DNA of 38,651 nucleotides from Betaproteobacteria bacterium. GTDB lineage: Bacteria > Pseudomonadota > Gammaproteobacteria > Burkholderiales > SG8-41. How positions within the stretch are numbered: the first letter of the stretch is position 1; every line of letters starts with the position of its first letter. Both the position numbers and the translations under genes were made by a program. A model generated the notes under the pieces. The model was given only the letters and a program-made list of their open reading frames with translations, made no database searches and was not told the DNA's origin. The stretch spans positions 1-38,651 of the forward strand of contig JAOTVX010000036.1 of assembly GCA_029863175.1 (NCBI GenBank), written 5' to 3'. Of the stretch, positions 1 through 8,121 are shown in pieces.

Positions 1-1
1 C

Positions 2-94
2 GTGCTCCATCGGTGGGCCGAGGCTTACGAATTCGAAGGCGGCCATTATCTCGTCGAACTTTGCGCGAGCCATATACTATTGATGGCTAACTAG
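2..94 (+). CDS. C-terminal end of an unknown protein (partial)
   Basis: An open frame enters from the left edge and stops at TAG (92-94), giving about 30 residues that end in ...ASHILLMAN. The composition (HRWAEAYEFEGGHYLVEL) looks protein-like rather than random, but the piece is too short to assign a family. It reads toward the integrase gene and ends about 145 nt before it. It could be the last part of an unrelated host gene, or a fragment left by recombination. Nothing is known of its function. Confidence 0.3.
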   Translation: MLHRWAEAYEFEGGHYLVELCASHILLMAN

Positions 95-110
95 ATGTCG
101 ACCCCGTAAG

Positions 111-203
111 TGTCGCATTTAAAAACACAAGATGTGGGGTGTAAGACAGCCGGCCACCCTGTAACTCGTTGATTCATGATGATGTCAACTTTCTTATGCG
201 ACA
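111..203. repeat. 8-bp inverted repeat upstream of the integrase
   Basis: TGTCGCAT at 111-118 is matched by ATGCGACA at 196-203, 77 nt apart. The right copy overlaps the proposed -10 region of the integrase. It may be a chance repeat, a regulatory dyad, or part of a recombination site. No GTTRRRY integron core site could be recognised here, so it is not called attI. Confidence 0.35.
169..197 (+). promoter_or_regulatory. candidate sigma-70 promoter of the integrase gene
   Basis: TTGATT (169-174), a 17-bp spacer and TCTTAT (192-197) make a plausible but weak promoter 43 nt before the integrase start. No LexA-type box (CTGT-N8-ACAG), which controls many integron integrases, is visible. Confidence 0.35.
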
Positions 204-239
204 AATCGTTGAGGGATATTACACACCACGGAGGGGGTC

Positions 240-1256
240 GTGTCCACGCCACCGAAGCTACTGCACCGGGTCAGAGACAGGCTGCGCTACAAGCAGTACA
301 GCCTGCGCACGGAACAGGCGTACATCCACTGGATCAAGCGCTTCATCTACTTCCACGGCAAGCGCCACCCGGAGCAGATGAACGGTCCGGAGGTCGAAGC
401 GTTCCTGACTCATCTGGCCAAGGAGGAGCGGGTTGCCGCGGCAACCCAGAATCAGGCGCTGTCCGCGCTCCTCTTTCTTTACAAGGAAATCATCCAGCGG
501 GACCTGCCATGGCTCGACGGCATCGAAAGACCCAAACGCCCGGCGCGCCTTCCGGTTGTCCTGACCGAGAACGAGGTCCGCGCGCTGCTGGCAAGGCTGG
601 AGGGCACGCGTTGGCTCATGGTGAGCCTACTGTACGGGACGGGGATGCGGCTGCTGGAGTGCCTGCGGCTGCGGGTGAAGGACGTGGATTTCGAGATGCG
701 GCAAATCACGATTCGCGAAGGCAAGGGCGGTCGCGATCGCGTCACCATGTTGCCGGAGCGCCTGATCGAGCCGCTGCGCGACCACCTGTTACGCGTCAGG
801 ACGATGCACGACGCCGATCTAAAGGACGGTTACGGGGAGGTGTACTTGCCGTTCGCCCTGGCGAGGAAGTATCCCAGCGCCGGAAAATCGTGGCCGTGGC
901 AGTATGTCTTTCCCTCCAGCAAGCTCTCGGTCGATCCACTCTCCGGGAAGACGCGCAGGCACCACGTTGATGAGAAAAGCCTGCAACGAACCGTCCGGTT
1001 TGCGGCGAGATCGGCACGGATCGGAAAACCTGTCTCGCCTCACGTGCTCCGGCACAGTTTTGCGACCCACTTGCTGCAGGCGGGCTACGACATTCGTACC
1101 GTCCAGGAATTGCTGGGCCACAAGGATGTGAGCACCACGATGATCTACACGCACGTGCTGAACAAAGGCGGCCGGGGCGTGACGAGCCCCCTCGATTCTG
1201 GCGGGACCGGTCAGCCACCGCTCGCGCGGGATGTCACGGCGGAATACCGGGTTTAG
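240..1256 (+). CDS. intI: Integron-type tyrosine recombinase (integron integrase)
   Basis: Site-specific recombinase of 338 residues. The N-terminal SAM-like DNA-binding domain (about 8-90) is followed by the catalytic domain with R137 (GTGMR), K162, H268-x-x-R271, H294 ([15 protein letters not shown]) and nucleophile Y303. The region around residues 204-226 ([10 protein letters not shown]...WQYVFPS) is the extra segment that separates integron integrases from XerC/XerD; the C-terminal [12 protein letters not shown] is also typical of them. The start is GTG at 240, four bases after a strong GGAGGG ribosome site (230-235). The length matches the family and no lesion is visible, so it may be active. 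No cassette array, attC or attI could be identified on either side, so it appears solitary within this window. The downstream neighbour rquA is convergent. Integron integrase is a firm family call; whether it still serves an array is unknown. Confidence 0.88.
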   Translation: MSTPPKLLHRVRDRLRYKQYSLRTEQAYIHWIKRFIYFHGKRHPEQMNGPEVEAFLTHLAKEERVAAATQNQALSALLFLYKEIIQRDLPWLDGIERPKRPARLPVVLTENEVRALLARLEGTRWLMVSLLYGTGMRLLECLRLRVKDVDFEMRQITIREGKGGRDRVTMLPERLIEPLRDHLLRVRTMHDADLKDGYGEVYLPFALARKYPSAGKSWPWQYVFPSSKLSVDPLSGKTRRHHVDEKSLQRTVRFAARSARIGKPVSPHVLRHSFATHLLQAGYDIRTVQELLGHKDVSTTMIYTHVLNKGGRGVTSPLDSGGTGQPPLARDVTAEYRV

Positions 1257-1281
1257 GTCAGCCCTTATATTCCTGGTCTGA

Positions 1282-1317
1282 TCTTGTAAATCTTGTAAAT
1301 CTTGTAAATCCTGTCCA
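1282..1317. repeat. 9-bp tandem repeat between the integrase and rquA genes
   Basis: TCTTGTAAA occurs three times in perfect register (1282-1290, 1291-1299, 1300-1308), followed by a degenerate fourth unit TCCTGTCCA (1309-1317). The array abuts the rquA stop codon (1318-1320), on the convergent side of both genes. It belongs to the same class of short intergenic arrays seen elsewhere in the window and is a likely length-variable locus. Confidence 0.85.
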
Positions 1318-2079
1318 TTACAGGGTGACGACGACCTTCTGGTAGAGCCCGCCGAAGTAGACACGCTTCTCGACGCTGGTGGGTTTCGCGTCCTCCGGCA
1401 GCCAACCGGCGATGTCCGTGAACCACATGTCCAGCGCGAACGGCTCCAGCATGTGCAAAACGGGCAGCATGATGTAGCGGAACGGATTGAGCCATGCCGG
1501 CTGGTGGTAGTCCACGATCACGATCTTGCCTCCGCGGCGTGTGACGCGCAGTGCCTCCTTGATAGTGCGCGCGCGCGCATCCGCCGGCTGTTCGTGCAGG
1601 AGGAAGAAAACAACGACGCGATCGTAGCTCTGATCGGCGAAAGCGAGATCGGCCGAATCCTGGAGATGCAGGGTAACTCCGGCCCGCGCACAGATTTTTC
1701 TGCGGAGGTTTTCGAGCTGAACCGGCGCGACGTCGACGACGTCGAGACGCGTTCCAGGGCCGAGCTGCTGTGCCAATTTGACGGTGAAATCGCCATATAC
1801 GCACGCGACTTGCAGCACCTTGCCGCCACGCAGGGCGGCAAGCTCGGCGAATGCTGCGTCACGCAACGTAGCGTAATTGCCCCATAGGATGAGATTCACC
1901 AGCCACTGGCGCTCGAAGAAACTCACCGCCCGCGGGTGAAGGTAGGCCCACCAATAGGTCTGCTCGAGATACTTGGGCAACGCTACTGGTGCCTGGATGG
2001 CTGGCGAGCTGGTAGCGGCTGCGCGTGCCTCGACCTTTGCCTGTGCGACGGCTGTTGTTACCGCGTCAGGCAGGTGCAT
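1318..2079 (-). CDS. rquA: Rhodoquinone biosynthesis enzyme RquA
   Basis: RquA converts ubiquinone to rhodoquinone, a low-potential quinone that lets fumarate reductase run in reverse under low oxygen. It resembles class I SAM methyltransferases but is known to replace a methoxy group of ubiquinone by an amino group. The 253-residue product shows the family's hallmarks: the N-terminal block YLEQTYWWAYLHPRAVSFFE (37-56) then RQWLVNLILWGN (57-68), and an atypical SAM loop VACVYGD (91-97) in place of the glycine-rich E/DxGxGxG of true methyltransferases. DVVDVAPVQ (113-121) and VDYHQPAWLNPFRY follow. The start ATG (2079) has AGGA about 10 nt upstream. The first 30 residues are Ala-rich and variable. 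It stands alone, convergent with the integrase and 95 nt from lpxH. Generic UbiE-like methyltransferase is the alternative, but the motif set argues strongly for RquA. Confidence 0.88.
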   Translation of the reverse strand: MHLPDAVTTAVAQAKVEARAAATSSPAIQAPVALPKYLEQTYWWAYLHPRAVSFFERQWLVNLILWGNYATLRDAAFAELAALRGGKVLQVACVYGDFTVKLAQQLGPGTRLDVVDVAPVQLENLRRKICARAGVTLHLQDSADLAFADQSYDRVVVFFLLHEQPADARARTIKEALRVTRRGGKIVIVDYHQPAWLNPFRYIMLPVLHMLEPFALDMWFTDIAGWLPEDAKPTSVEKRVYFGGLYQKVVVTL

Positions 2080-2174
2080 TGATGCTCATCCTACAGTCAT
2101 TGTCGTATTCCGCGTCGCCGGCGCCTTGACATGGATCAAACACATGTCACTGAACGCGCGATCGCACCTTTGGC

Positions 2175-2897
2175 TCACAGTGCCCTCGTAGCGCAGCCAC
2201 TCGCATCGCAGCGCAAGTATCCGCCGCGCTCATACCAGTCATTGAGCACCCACCGCTCGCAATCGTGCTCGTCGACTCGGTGCACATGGCGCGCTGGGCG
2301 ATGTGTGTGGCCATGGATCAGACGCGGATAGTCGAAATCGCGCAAAACCTGCTCCACCGTCAACTTCGCGACGTCCATGATAGCCGGCGGTTGCCCCTGC
2401 TTGTGCTCCTCGCTCTTCTGGCGCATGCCGAGGATCAACCGCTTGCGCTCGGGGACGGGCTGCGCCAGGAATCTAGCCTGGAAGGCGGGGTCACGCGCCT
2501 TGGTGCGCCACTTCATGTATTCGACATCGTCGGTGCACAACGTGTCACCATGCATGACGAGCGTGCGGGTGCCGTAAAGGTCGAGGAGAACGGGGTCTGC
2601 GATCAGGCGTCCGCCGCAACGCGCGGCAAACTCATCACCCATCAGGACGTCGCGGTTTCCCTGCATCAGGTTGACGGCCACACCTTCCCGGGTGAGCCCG
2701 CCCAGCGCGTTGGCAACCGAGGCGTTGAATGGATCGGACAGATCATCGTCTCCGATCCAGTACTCGAATAAGTCACCGAGGATGTATAGCGCTTCAGCCT
2801 GTGTGGCTGGCCCCTTCACGAAACCGAAGAAGGATTCGGCGGTACCGGGACGCTCGGGGGCAAGGTGCAGGTCGGAAATGAAGATGTTGTGCGACAT
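2175..2897 (-). CDS. lpxH: UDP-2,3-diacylglucosamine pyrophosphatase
   Basis: Calcineurin-like phosphoesterase that cleaves UDP-2,3-diacylglucosamine to lipid X and UMP in lipid A synthesis, at the inner face of the cytoplasmic membrane. At 240 residues it is the usual size. The metal-binding set is complete: D9 and H11 (SDLHL), D42 (GDLFEYWIGDD), N81 (GNRD), H116 (MHGDTLCTDD), H195 and H197 (HGHTHRP). No clear ribosome site precedes the ATG (2897): the bases just upstream are heptamer repeats. It is the last gene of a minus-strand run TPR-ppiA-ppiB-lpxH, an arrangement common in betaproteobacteria opposite cysS. Confidence 0.95.
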   Translation of the reverse strand: MSHNIFISDLHLAPERPGTAESFFGFVKGPATQAEALYILGDLFEYWIGDDDLSDPFNASVANALGGLTREGVAVNLMQGNRDVLMGDEFAARCGGRLIADPVLLDLYGTRTLVMHGDTLCTDDVEYMKWRTKARDPAFQARFLAQPVPERKRLILGMRQKSEEHKQGQPPAIMDVAKLTVEQVLRDFDYPRLIHGHTHRPARHVHRVDEHDCERWVLNDWYERGGYLRCDASGCATRAL

Positions 2898-2989
2898 AGG
2901 ATTCGGGAGTCAGGATTAAGAATTCAGCGAGAACTAACTACGCCATCGTCTTCTGTCATTCACTGAATCCCGAATCCTGAATCCTGATT
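2898..2989. repeat. Facing heptamer arrays filling the ppiB-lpxH gap
   Basis: On one side are four 7-bp units in register (AGGATTC, GGGAGTC, AGGATTA, AGAATTC; 2898-2925). On the other are TGAATCC, CGAATCC, TGAATCC (2964-2984) and a decayed unit. The right units are approximate reverse complements of the left ones, so the spacer can fold on itself. The left array starts immediately before the lpxH ATG and occupies its ribosome-binding region. Confidence 0.8.
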
Positions 2990-3481
2990 TCAGACCGCTT
3001 CCGCCCGCTCGACGATCACGTCCTCGACGGGCACATCCTGGTGAAAGCCGCTGCTGCCGGTCTTGACGCTTTTGATCCGGTCCACCACATCGGTGCCGTC
3101 GACGACCCGCCCGAACACGCAATAGCCCCACCCCTGTGCCGTAGGGGCCGTGTGGTTGAGGAAATCGTTGTTGGCGACATTGATGAAGAATTGGGCGGAT
3201 GCCGAATGGGGCTCCGACGTGCGCGCCATCGCGACGGTGTAGGCCGCGTTTGCGACCTTGTTATCGGCTTCGTTCTTGATCGCCGCCCGCGTCGGTTTCT
3301 GCTTCATTCCCGGCTCGAAACCGCCGCCCTGAATCATAAAGGTTTCGATAACGCGATGAAAGATCGTGTTGTTGTAGTGGCCGTCCCTGATGTATTGCAA
3401 GAAGTTGGCGACCGTCTGCGGGGCGTGCTCGGCATCGAGTTCGAGCGAAATGGAACCGAGAGTGGTATGCAGCTTGACCAT
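2990..3481 (-). CDS. ppiB: Cytoplasmic cyclophilin-type peptidyl-prolyl isomerase
   Basis: Cyclophilin that catalyses cis-trans isomerisation of prolyl bonds during folding. The product from ATG 3481 is 163 residues, begins [16 protein letters not shown] as PpiB proteins do, and has no signal peptide. The active-site block [16 protein letters not shown], the QFFIN strand and the [13 protein letters not shown] segment are intact. An in-frame ATG at 3517 overlaps the ppiA stop (ATGA) and would add 12 residues, but those are read from a heptamer repeat, so the shorter start is preferred. Coupled initiation from 3517 is not excluded. It is a paralogue of the adjacent secreted ppiA. Confidence 0.92.
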   Translation of the reverse strand: MVKLHTTLGSISLELDAEHAPQTVANFLQYIRDGHYNNTIFHRVIETFMIQGGGFEPGMKQKPTRAAIKNEADNKVANAAYTVAMARTSEPHSASAQFFINVANNDFLNHTAPTAQGWGYCVFGRVVDGTDVVDRIKSVKTGSSGFHQDVPVEDVIVERAEAV

Positions 3482-3487
3482 AGATAT

Positions 3488-3508
3488 GTGATGGGTAATG
3501 GGTGATCG
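3488..3508. repeat. Three heptamers in front of ppiB
   Basis: GTGATGG, GTAATGG and GTGATCG follow in perfect 7-bp register, 6 nt upstream of the ppiB start on the minus strand. They sit where a ribosome site would be expected. The unit is close to the reverse complement of the ATCACCC unit in front of glmM. Confidence 0.75.
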
Positions 3509-3513
3509 GGGGT

Positions 3514-4098
3514 TCATTTTGACGGCTTCTCAGCTTCGCTGAGAAGCCGTGCGCGCTCGATTACGACCGTTTGCCGCGGGACGTCGCGATGTGGCGCCGG
3601 CCCGGGGCCCGTGGCGATGCTGGCAATGCGTTGAAGGACCTTCATGCCCTTGACCACCCGGCCGAACACGCAGTAGCCATAGCCTTCTCGGGTAGGGTAG
3701 CGGAAGTTGAGAAAGTCATTATCAGCGACGTTGATAAAGAACTGCGCGGTCGCCGAGTGAGGATTGGAGGTGCGCGCCATCGCCAGTGTGCCTACGGTGT
3801 TCTTGATTCCGTTGGCGGCCTCGTTCCGGATCGGCGGGCGCGTCGGCTTTTGCTTGAAATCCGGGGTGAAACCGCCGCCCTGGATCATGAATTTCGGGAT
3901 GACACGGTGAAAAACGGTGCCGTTGTAGTGGCCGTCTTTCACGTATTGCATGAAGTTCTTCACGGTGGCCGGCGCCCGGTCTGGATAGAGTTCGAGCACG
4001 ATGGCGCCCATGTTGGTCTTGAACTCGACCTGTGGATTGGCGGCAAACGACGCAGCGGAGCAAAGCGCGGCGATCAGCGTGACTAGAAATCTAAGCAT
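3514..4098 (-). CDS. ppiA: Periplasmic cyclophilin-type peptidyl-prolyl isomerase
   Basis: Secreted cyclophilin assisting folding of exported proteins. From ATG 4098 (preceded by CGGAAAG) the product is 194 residues. It starts with a Sec signal peptide ([19 protein letters not shown], cleavage likely after AASFA), followed by the cyclophilin fold with [28 protein letters not shown] and [12 protein letters not shown] second ATG at 4131 overlaps the stop of the TPR gene (ATGA) and would lengthen the signal peptide n-region by 11 residues. The last codons ([10 protein letters not shown]) are read from a perfect palindrome (3522-3550), so the C-terminal tail probably arose by inverted duplication of the gene end. 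Confidence 0.92.
   Translation of the reverse strand: MLRFLVTLIAALCSAASFAANPQVEFKTNMGAIVLELYPDRAPATVKNFMQYVKDGHYNGTVFHRVIPKFMIQGGGFTPDFKQKPTRPPIRNEAANGIKNTVGTLAMARTSNPHSATAQFFINVADNDFLNFRYPTREGYGYCVFGRVVKGMKVLQRIASIATGPGPAPHRDVPRQTVVIERARLLSEAEKPSK
3522..3550. repeat. 13-bp perfect palindrome with 3-nt loop in the ppiA 3' end
   Basis: ACGGCTTCTCAGC (3522-3534), loop TTC, GCTGAGAAGCCGT (3538-3550). It lies wholly in the last coding codons of ppiA, ending 5 nt from the stop. There is no U-tract after it in the ppiA direction, so it is not a standard terminator. Its loop is the same as that of the palindrome at the end of dapB. Confidence 0.85.
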
Positions 4099-4127
4099 GG
4101 CTTTCCGATTGAAGAACCAAAGCGAGA

Positions 4128-4703
4128 TCATCGCGGCCCGGATAAAGAACGATCCTGATCTGGTCCAGCTGGAGCTGCGGCGCTCGAAAACAGCTCACGG
4201 ATCAGATTGAGTTTGGTCTGTGCGGTCCGGTTTTCGCGATCGAGCTGCAGCGCCTTGTCGTAGGCCTGGCTTGCCAACTTCGCGTAGACGTCACCGAGAT
4301 TCTCGTGCGCCGTGGCATAGCTCGGGTGCGTGCGGATGGCCATCTCGAGCGCCGAACGCGCCTCGTCATATTGACCCTGGTTAGCATAGAGCACCGCGAG
4401 GTTGTTGAACGGCTCGGGCAGCTCGGGGAAATCCTGCGTGAGTTCCGTGAAGACGGCGATCGCTTCGTCGAACTTCTTCTGCTCCGCGAGGATCAGCCCC
4501 TTCAGAAAGCGTCCGCGCGCATCTTTCGGTTGCTCCTCGAGGTACGCCTCGACGCGCGTGAGCGCGCGTTCGTACTGCCCGAGCTTGATCAACTCACTCG
4601 CGTCCCCCAACTCGTCGCGCTGGGCGAGCGCAGGCGCCGCGACGACAAGGCCGATGAACAGTGCGGCTAGGAGCGTCGGGAAGCGCACGGAAAGAAATGC
4701 CAT
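4128..4703 (-). CDS. Secreted tetratricopeptide-repeat protein
   Basis: A 191-residue protein with a signal peptide (residues 1-27, ending APALAQ). Several TPR helical pairs follow (KLGQYERALTRVEAYLEEQP, LAEQKKFDEAIAVFTELTQD, ANQGQYDEARSALEMAIRTHP, a looser fourth repeat near LASQAYDKALQLD), with a charged tail. TPRs are protein-interaction scaffolds; the partner is unknown. It heads the minus-strand run with ppiA, ppiB and lpxH. That grouping suggests an envelope-biogenesis role, but this is inference. A GGGA lies 13 nt before the ATG, so the ribosome site is weak. Confidence 0.85.
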   Translation of the reverse strand: MAFLSVRFPTLLAALFIGLVVAAPALAQRDELGDASELIKLGQYERALTRVEAYLEEQPKDARGRFLKGLILAEQKKFDEAIAVFTELTQDFPELPEPFNNLAVLYANQGQYDEARSALEMAIRTHPSYATAHENLGDVYAKLASQAYDKALQLDRENRTAQTKLNLIRELFSSAAAPAGPDQDRSLSGPR

Positions 4704-4972
4704 TGTGCTATACTTTCCCGATAATTTCAGTGGGTTACTGACGAGAACCTCGAAATTTTACCAAGAACGTCGGGTAATTCAAACTCGACATTTACCCCGG
4801 TTTTCAGTCCTATTGTGCCCGTTGCGGCGGCCTCCATAAGGTTGAATTGCGCTGTCCGCCAGGACTCATCCGTCCCGATGCTCAGGACCCCATCTCGCTC
4901 GCCCGCGAACAGCCCGGAAAGGACGCCCCGCGGGCGCGTCCGGGCTGGCTGCCCTCGCGTTCTGGGGAGCCT
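4704..4972. other. Gene-poor spacer between the TPR gene and the MITE-like element
   Basis: No convincing gene. One frame from about 4783 to 5035 reads a cysteine-containing stretch (SYCARCGGLHKVELRCPPG) that resembles a small zinc-ribbon. It lacks an ATG or GTG start and a ribosome site, and it runs into the MITE-like element. It may be the remnant of a small gene. Promoters for the TPR gene (minus strand) should lie here, but no clear -35/-10 pair was found. Confidence 0.4.
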
Positions 4973-5183
4973 CTAGGAGCCTGTCGGACTTTGCATCCCG
5001 ACACGCTGCTGAAGCAAAACCGCCTGACGATTTGACATGAGTTCTAGCAGAATACGCGCTACTGGACTGCGATCGACCACGAGAATAGCGTTGACTTCGT
5101 GTTTCGATGGCTCATTTTCGCCGTTTTCCGGCAGGCGGTTTTGCCTGAGGAGTTTGTCGGCCCAAAGTCCGACAAACTCCTAG
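4973..5183. mobile_element. MITE-like element with long inverted arms, upstream of cysS
   Basis: A 211-bp non-coding element. Its ends are inverted copies, CTAGGAG(CC)TGTCGGACTTTG at 4973-4993 and the reverse complement with TT for CC at 5163-5183: 19 of 21 positions match. Similarity continues inward for about 55 bp (CAAAACCGCCTG at 5015-5026 against CAGGCGGTTTTG at 5132-5143). Both ends begin with CTAG, which could be a target duplication. There is no transposase. TTGACA (5032-5037) and TTGACT (5091-5096) inside it could serve as -35 boxes for cysS, 36 nt downstream. The parent IS family is not identified. Confidence 0.65.
5148..5181. repeat. Hairpin at the right end of the MITE-like element
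   Basis: AGGAGTTTGTCGG (5148-5160), an 8-nt loop and CCGACAAACTCCT (5169-5181) form a perfect 13-bp stem. The same hairpin family occurs at 14139-14173 with compensatory changes in the stem. Confidence 0.85.
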
Positions 5184-5218
5184 GGGTGCTGCTCCATGGG
5201 CCAGGGGAACGCCCGATC

Positions 5219-6643
5219 ATGCTGAAGATCTATAACTCGCTGACCCGGGAAAAACAGACGTTCGTGCCGATCGAACCCGGCCGCGTACGCATGTATGTGT
5301 GCGGCATGACGGTCTACGACTATTGCCATCTCGGGCACGCGCGCGTGATGGTGGCGTTCGACGTGGCGCGATGCTGGCTGCGTGCGCTCGGTTATCAGGT
5401 TACCTACGTGCGCAACATTACCGACATCGACGACAAGATTATCAAGCGGGCACAGGAGAACGGCGAAACCGTCGCGGCGCTTACGGCGCGCTTCATCCAG
5501 GCGATGGACGAGGACAATGCCGTCCTCGGCGTCGAAAAGCCGGACTTCGAACCGCGCGCGACCGATTACGTTTCGGGCATGCAGGAAATGATTGGCATGC
5601 TGGAGCGCCGGGGGCTCGCGTATCGCGCGGCCAACGGCGACGTCAATTACTCCGTACGCAAGTTTCCCGGCTACGGCAAGCTGTCCGGGAAGTCGCTCGA
5701 CGACCTGCGCGCCGGTGAGCGCGTCGAGGTGGATGCGGCCAAGCAGGATCCGCTCGACTTCGTGCTGTGGAAACGCGCCAAGGAGAGCGAGCCGTTCTGG
5801 GAATCGGCGTGGGGCAGAGGGCGGCCCGGCTGGCACATCGAATGCTCGGTCATGTCGAGCGCTCTCCTCGGAAAGCATTTCGACATCCACGGCGGCGGCC
5901 AGGACCTGCAATTTCCCCATCATGAGAACGAGATCGCGCAGTCGGAAGGCGCGAACCAGGAAACGTTCGTCAATTACTGGATGCACAACGGCTTCGTCCG
6001 CGTCGATAACGAGAAGATGTCCAAATCGATCGGCAACTTCTTCACCGTGCGCGAAGTGCGCGCGAAGTACGATCCCGAGGTGATCCGTTTCTTCATCATT
6101 CGCGCGCACTATCGAAGCCCGATCAATTATTCGGATCAAACTCTAGACGAGGCCAAACAGGCGCTCACGCGCCTTTACACGGCTCTGAAAGGTTTCGAGG
6201 TCGAGGCCGGGTCGGTTGACTGGGACAATCCTTATGCGGCCCGTTTCCGCGACGCAATGAACGACGACTTCAATACGCCGGAGGCCATCGCCGTGCTGTT
6301 CGAGCTCGCCAGCGAGGTGAATCGCACCCACAGGCCGGAGGACGCGCGGTTGCTGAAATCCCTGGGTAGAATCCTCGGGCTCTTGCAACGCGACCCTACG
6401 GATTATCTCCAAGGCAGGACGATGGCGATTGCTCCGCCGACCGGACAGCTACATATCGCAGGGGACGCTCCCGCGATTTCGGTCGGTTATTCTCCTGAAA
6501 GGATTAAACGACTAATCGTTGAGCGCTCTGCCGCACGAAAATCCAAGAATTTCGCGGAAGCCGATCGCATACGCAAGGAACTGCTGGATGCGGGGATCAT
6601 CCTGGAAGACGGACCGCAAGGCACCACCTGGCGCCGGAATTGA
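5219..6643 (+). CDS. cysS: Cysteinyl-tRNA synthetase
   Basis: Class I aminoacyl-tRNA synthetase charging tRNA-Cys in the cytoplasm. The ATG at 5219 gives 474 residues starting [12 protein letters not shown], the conserved N-terminus. AGGGGA lies 10 nt upstream. An open frame extends further upstream to 5099, but that part is only the MITE-like element. Zinc ligands C28, C209, H234 and E238 fall at the same numbers as in the E. coli enzyme; the HIGH-type motif is HLGH (37-40) and KMSKS is at 266-270. It is followed by decamer repeats and the nucleoside transporter, with no tight operon partner. Confidence 0.96.
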   Translation: MLKIYNSLTREKQTFVPIEPGRVRMYVCGMTVYDYCHLGHARVMVAFDVARCWLRALGYQVTYVRNITDIDDKIIKRAQENGETVAALTARFIQAMDEDNAVLGVEKPDFEPRATDYVSGMQEMIGMLERRGLAYRAANGDVNYSVRKFPGYGKLSGKSLDDLRAGERVEVDAAKQDPLDFVLWKRAKESEPFWESAWGRGRPGWHIECSVMSSALLGKHFDIHGGGQDLQFPHHENEIAQSEGANQETFVNYWMHNGFVRVDNEKMSKSIGNFFTVREVRAKYDPEVIRFFIIRAHYRSPINYSDQTLDEAKQALTRLYTALKGFEVEAGSVDWDNPYAARFRDAMNDDFNTPEAIAVLFELASEVNRTHRPEDARLLKSLGRILGLLQRDPTDYLQGRTMAIAPPTGQLHIAGDAPAISVGYSPERIKRLIVERSAARKSKNFAEADRIRKELLDAGIILEDGPQGTTWRRN

Positions 6644-6670
6644 GCGCGCCTCCAGTTTGCCGGCATTGAA

Positions 6671-6790
6671 CTGATCGGCGTCCATCGGCGTTCATCGGCG
6701 TTCATCGGCGGCTAATCGGTTCTGCGCTCGTTCTTGGTCTTTTAAATGTTTGAATCTGTGTTTATCTGCGTTTATCCGCGGCTAAGAATG
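6671..6790. repeat. Decamer arrays in the cysS-transporter gap
   Basis: Two 10-bp arrays: CTGATCGGCG, TCCATCGGCG, TTCATCGGCG, TTCATCGGCG, GCTAATCGGT (6671-6720), then TGAATCTGTG, TTTATCTGCG, TTTATCCGCG, GCTAAGAATG (6751-6790). Both sets are in the same orientation and separated by an AT-richer 30 bp. Related decamers occur at 19188-19227. Confidence 0.8.
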
Positions 6791-6804
6791 GTTTTGGAGG
6801 CGTA

Positions 6805-8055
6805 TTGAACTGGTTGGCCCTGCAAAGCGGTTTCGGATTCTTCGCCTTGATCGGCCTGGCCTGGCTGATGTCGGAGGACCGGCGCGCGATCCCGTGGCGG
6901 ATCGTCGTATCGGGCATCGTGCTCCAGGTCGTGCTCGCGGCGCTGCTGCTCAAGGTGCCGCTGTTCAAGAGCTTTTTTTTCGTTTTGAACGACGGCCTCC
7001 TTGCGCTGGAGCGGGCAACGCAGGCGGGCACCCAATTCGTATTCGGCTACCTGGGCGGGGGCGCCCAGCCCTTTCAGGAACTGCCGCAGACCTCGAGTTT
7101 CGTTCTGGCGTTTCGTGCCTTGCCCCTCATCCTGGTGGTGAGCGCGCTCTCCTCACTGCTGTTCTATTGGCGCGTGCTGCCGGCGATCGTGCGCGCGACT
7201 TCGACCGTGCTCGAGAAAGCGATGGGCGTGGGTGGTGCGGTCGGGCTGTCGACCGCCGCCAACATCTTCGTCGGGATGGTGGAGGCGCCGCTGTTCATCC
7301 GCCCGTACCTGCGGGAGATGAGCCGCGGCGAGTTGTTCATCGTAATGACGTGCGGGATGGCCGGAATCGCGGGCACGGTCATGGTGCTCTACGCAAGCAT
7401 CCTCGGCCCGGTGGTGCCCGAGGCGATGGGCCATATCCTGTCGGCATCCATCATCAGCGCCCCCGCAGCCATACTCGTTGCCGCGGTAATGGTTCCGCCG
7501 CGGGGCGCTCCGACATCGGGACGGCTGCTTCCGCCGCAACAGGCCGCGAGCAGCATGGACGCGGTCACGCGCGGCACGCTGGACGGCTTGCAACTCCTGC
7601 TCAACATCGTCGCCATGCTGGTCGTGCTGATCGCGCTGGTTACACTCGTCAATCTCGCCCTGGGAATGTTGCCTGACTGGGGCGGTGCAAAAATCACGCT
7701 GCAGCGCCTGCTCGGCTACGCGATGGCGCCGGTGGTATGGCTCGCGGGAGTGCCGTGGTCGGAGGCGCCTGTGGCGGGCGCGTTGATGGGCACCAAGACG
7801 GTACTTAACGAGCTGATCGCGTATCTCGACATGGCGCGCCTGTCCGAAGACAGCCTCTCGGAGCGCAGCCGCATCATCATGACGTATTGCCTGTGCGGGT
7901 TCGCCAACTTCGGAAGTCTCGGGATACTGATCGGCGGCATGGCGACAATGGTGCCCGAGCGGCGCGATGAAATCGTCGCGCTCGGCCTGCGCTCGATCGT
8001 GGCGGGGACGCTCGCGACGCTCATGATCGGAGCGGTGGTCGGTACGCTCATCTAG
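6805..8055 (+). CDS. Concentrative nucleoside transporter (NupC/CNT family)
   Basis: Inner-membrane symporter expected to import nucleosides with H+ or Na+. The 416-residue product starts at TTG (6805), with GGAGG four bases upstream. It has the CNT layout: N-terminal membrane helices (about 5-22, 33-50), a conserved core with MGVGGAVGLSTAANIFVGMVEAPL (NIFxGxxEAPL is the family signature) and GxAGTVMVLYASIL. The C-terminal half carries GTKTVLNELIAYL and YCLCGFANFGSLGILIGG, the motifs lining the substrate and ion site. The length is typical. Substrate preference cannot be read from the sequence. No nucleoside-metabolism gene is adjacent. Confidence 0.9.
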   Translation: MNWLALQSGFGFFALIGLAWLMSEDRRAIPWRIVVSGIVLQVVLAALLLKVPLFKSFFFVLNDGLLALERATQAGTQFVFGYLGGGAQPFQELPQTSSFVLAFRALPLILVVSALSSLLFYWRVLPAIVRATSTVLEKAMGVGGAVGLSTAANIFVGMVEAPLFIRPYLREMSRGELFIVMTCGMAGIAGTVMVLYASILGPVVPEAMGHILSASIISAPAAILVAAVMVPPRGAPTSGRLLPPQQAASSMDAVTRGTLDGLQLLLNIVAMLVVLIALVTLVNLALGMLPDWGGAKITLQRLLGYAMAPVVWLAGVPWSEAPVAGALMGTKTVLNELIAYLDMARLSEDSLSERSRIIMTYCLCGFANFGSLGILIGGMATMVPERRDEIVALGLRSIVAGTLATLMIGAVVGTLI

Positions 8056-8092
8056 AACCCCCGAGTCCGCCGCCGGTCCGCCGCGGCACTTC

Positions 8093-8121
8093 GCGCGCGG
8101 GACCAGCTCATCTGGTCGCGC
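8093..8121. repeat. Imperfect palindrome around the stop of the TPR transferase gene
   Basis: Read on the minus strand, GCGCGACCAG and CTGGTCCCGCGC flank a 5-nt loop that contains the TGA stop (8108-8110); two extra bases bulge from one arm. It lies between convergent genes, so it could act on either transcript, but no U-tract is present. Confidence 0.6.

Noticed and set aside
1..240. Integron attI site upstream of the integrase
   Set aside because: No GTTRRRY or RYYYAAC core in a convincing arrangement could be found by eye.
5099..5218. N-terminal extension of CysS
   Set aside because: Encoded by the MITE-like element; the conserved start and zinc-ligand numbering fit the ATG at 5219.
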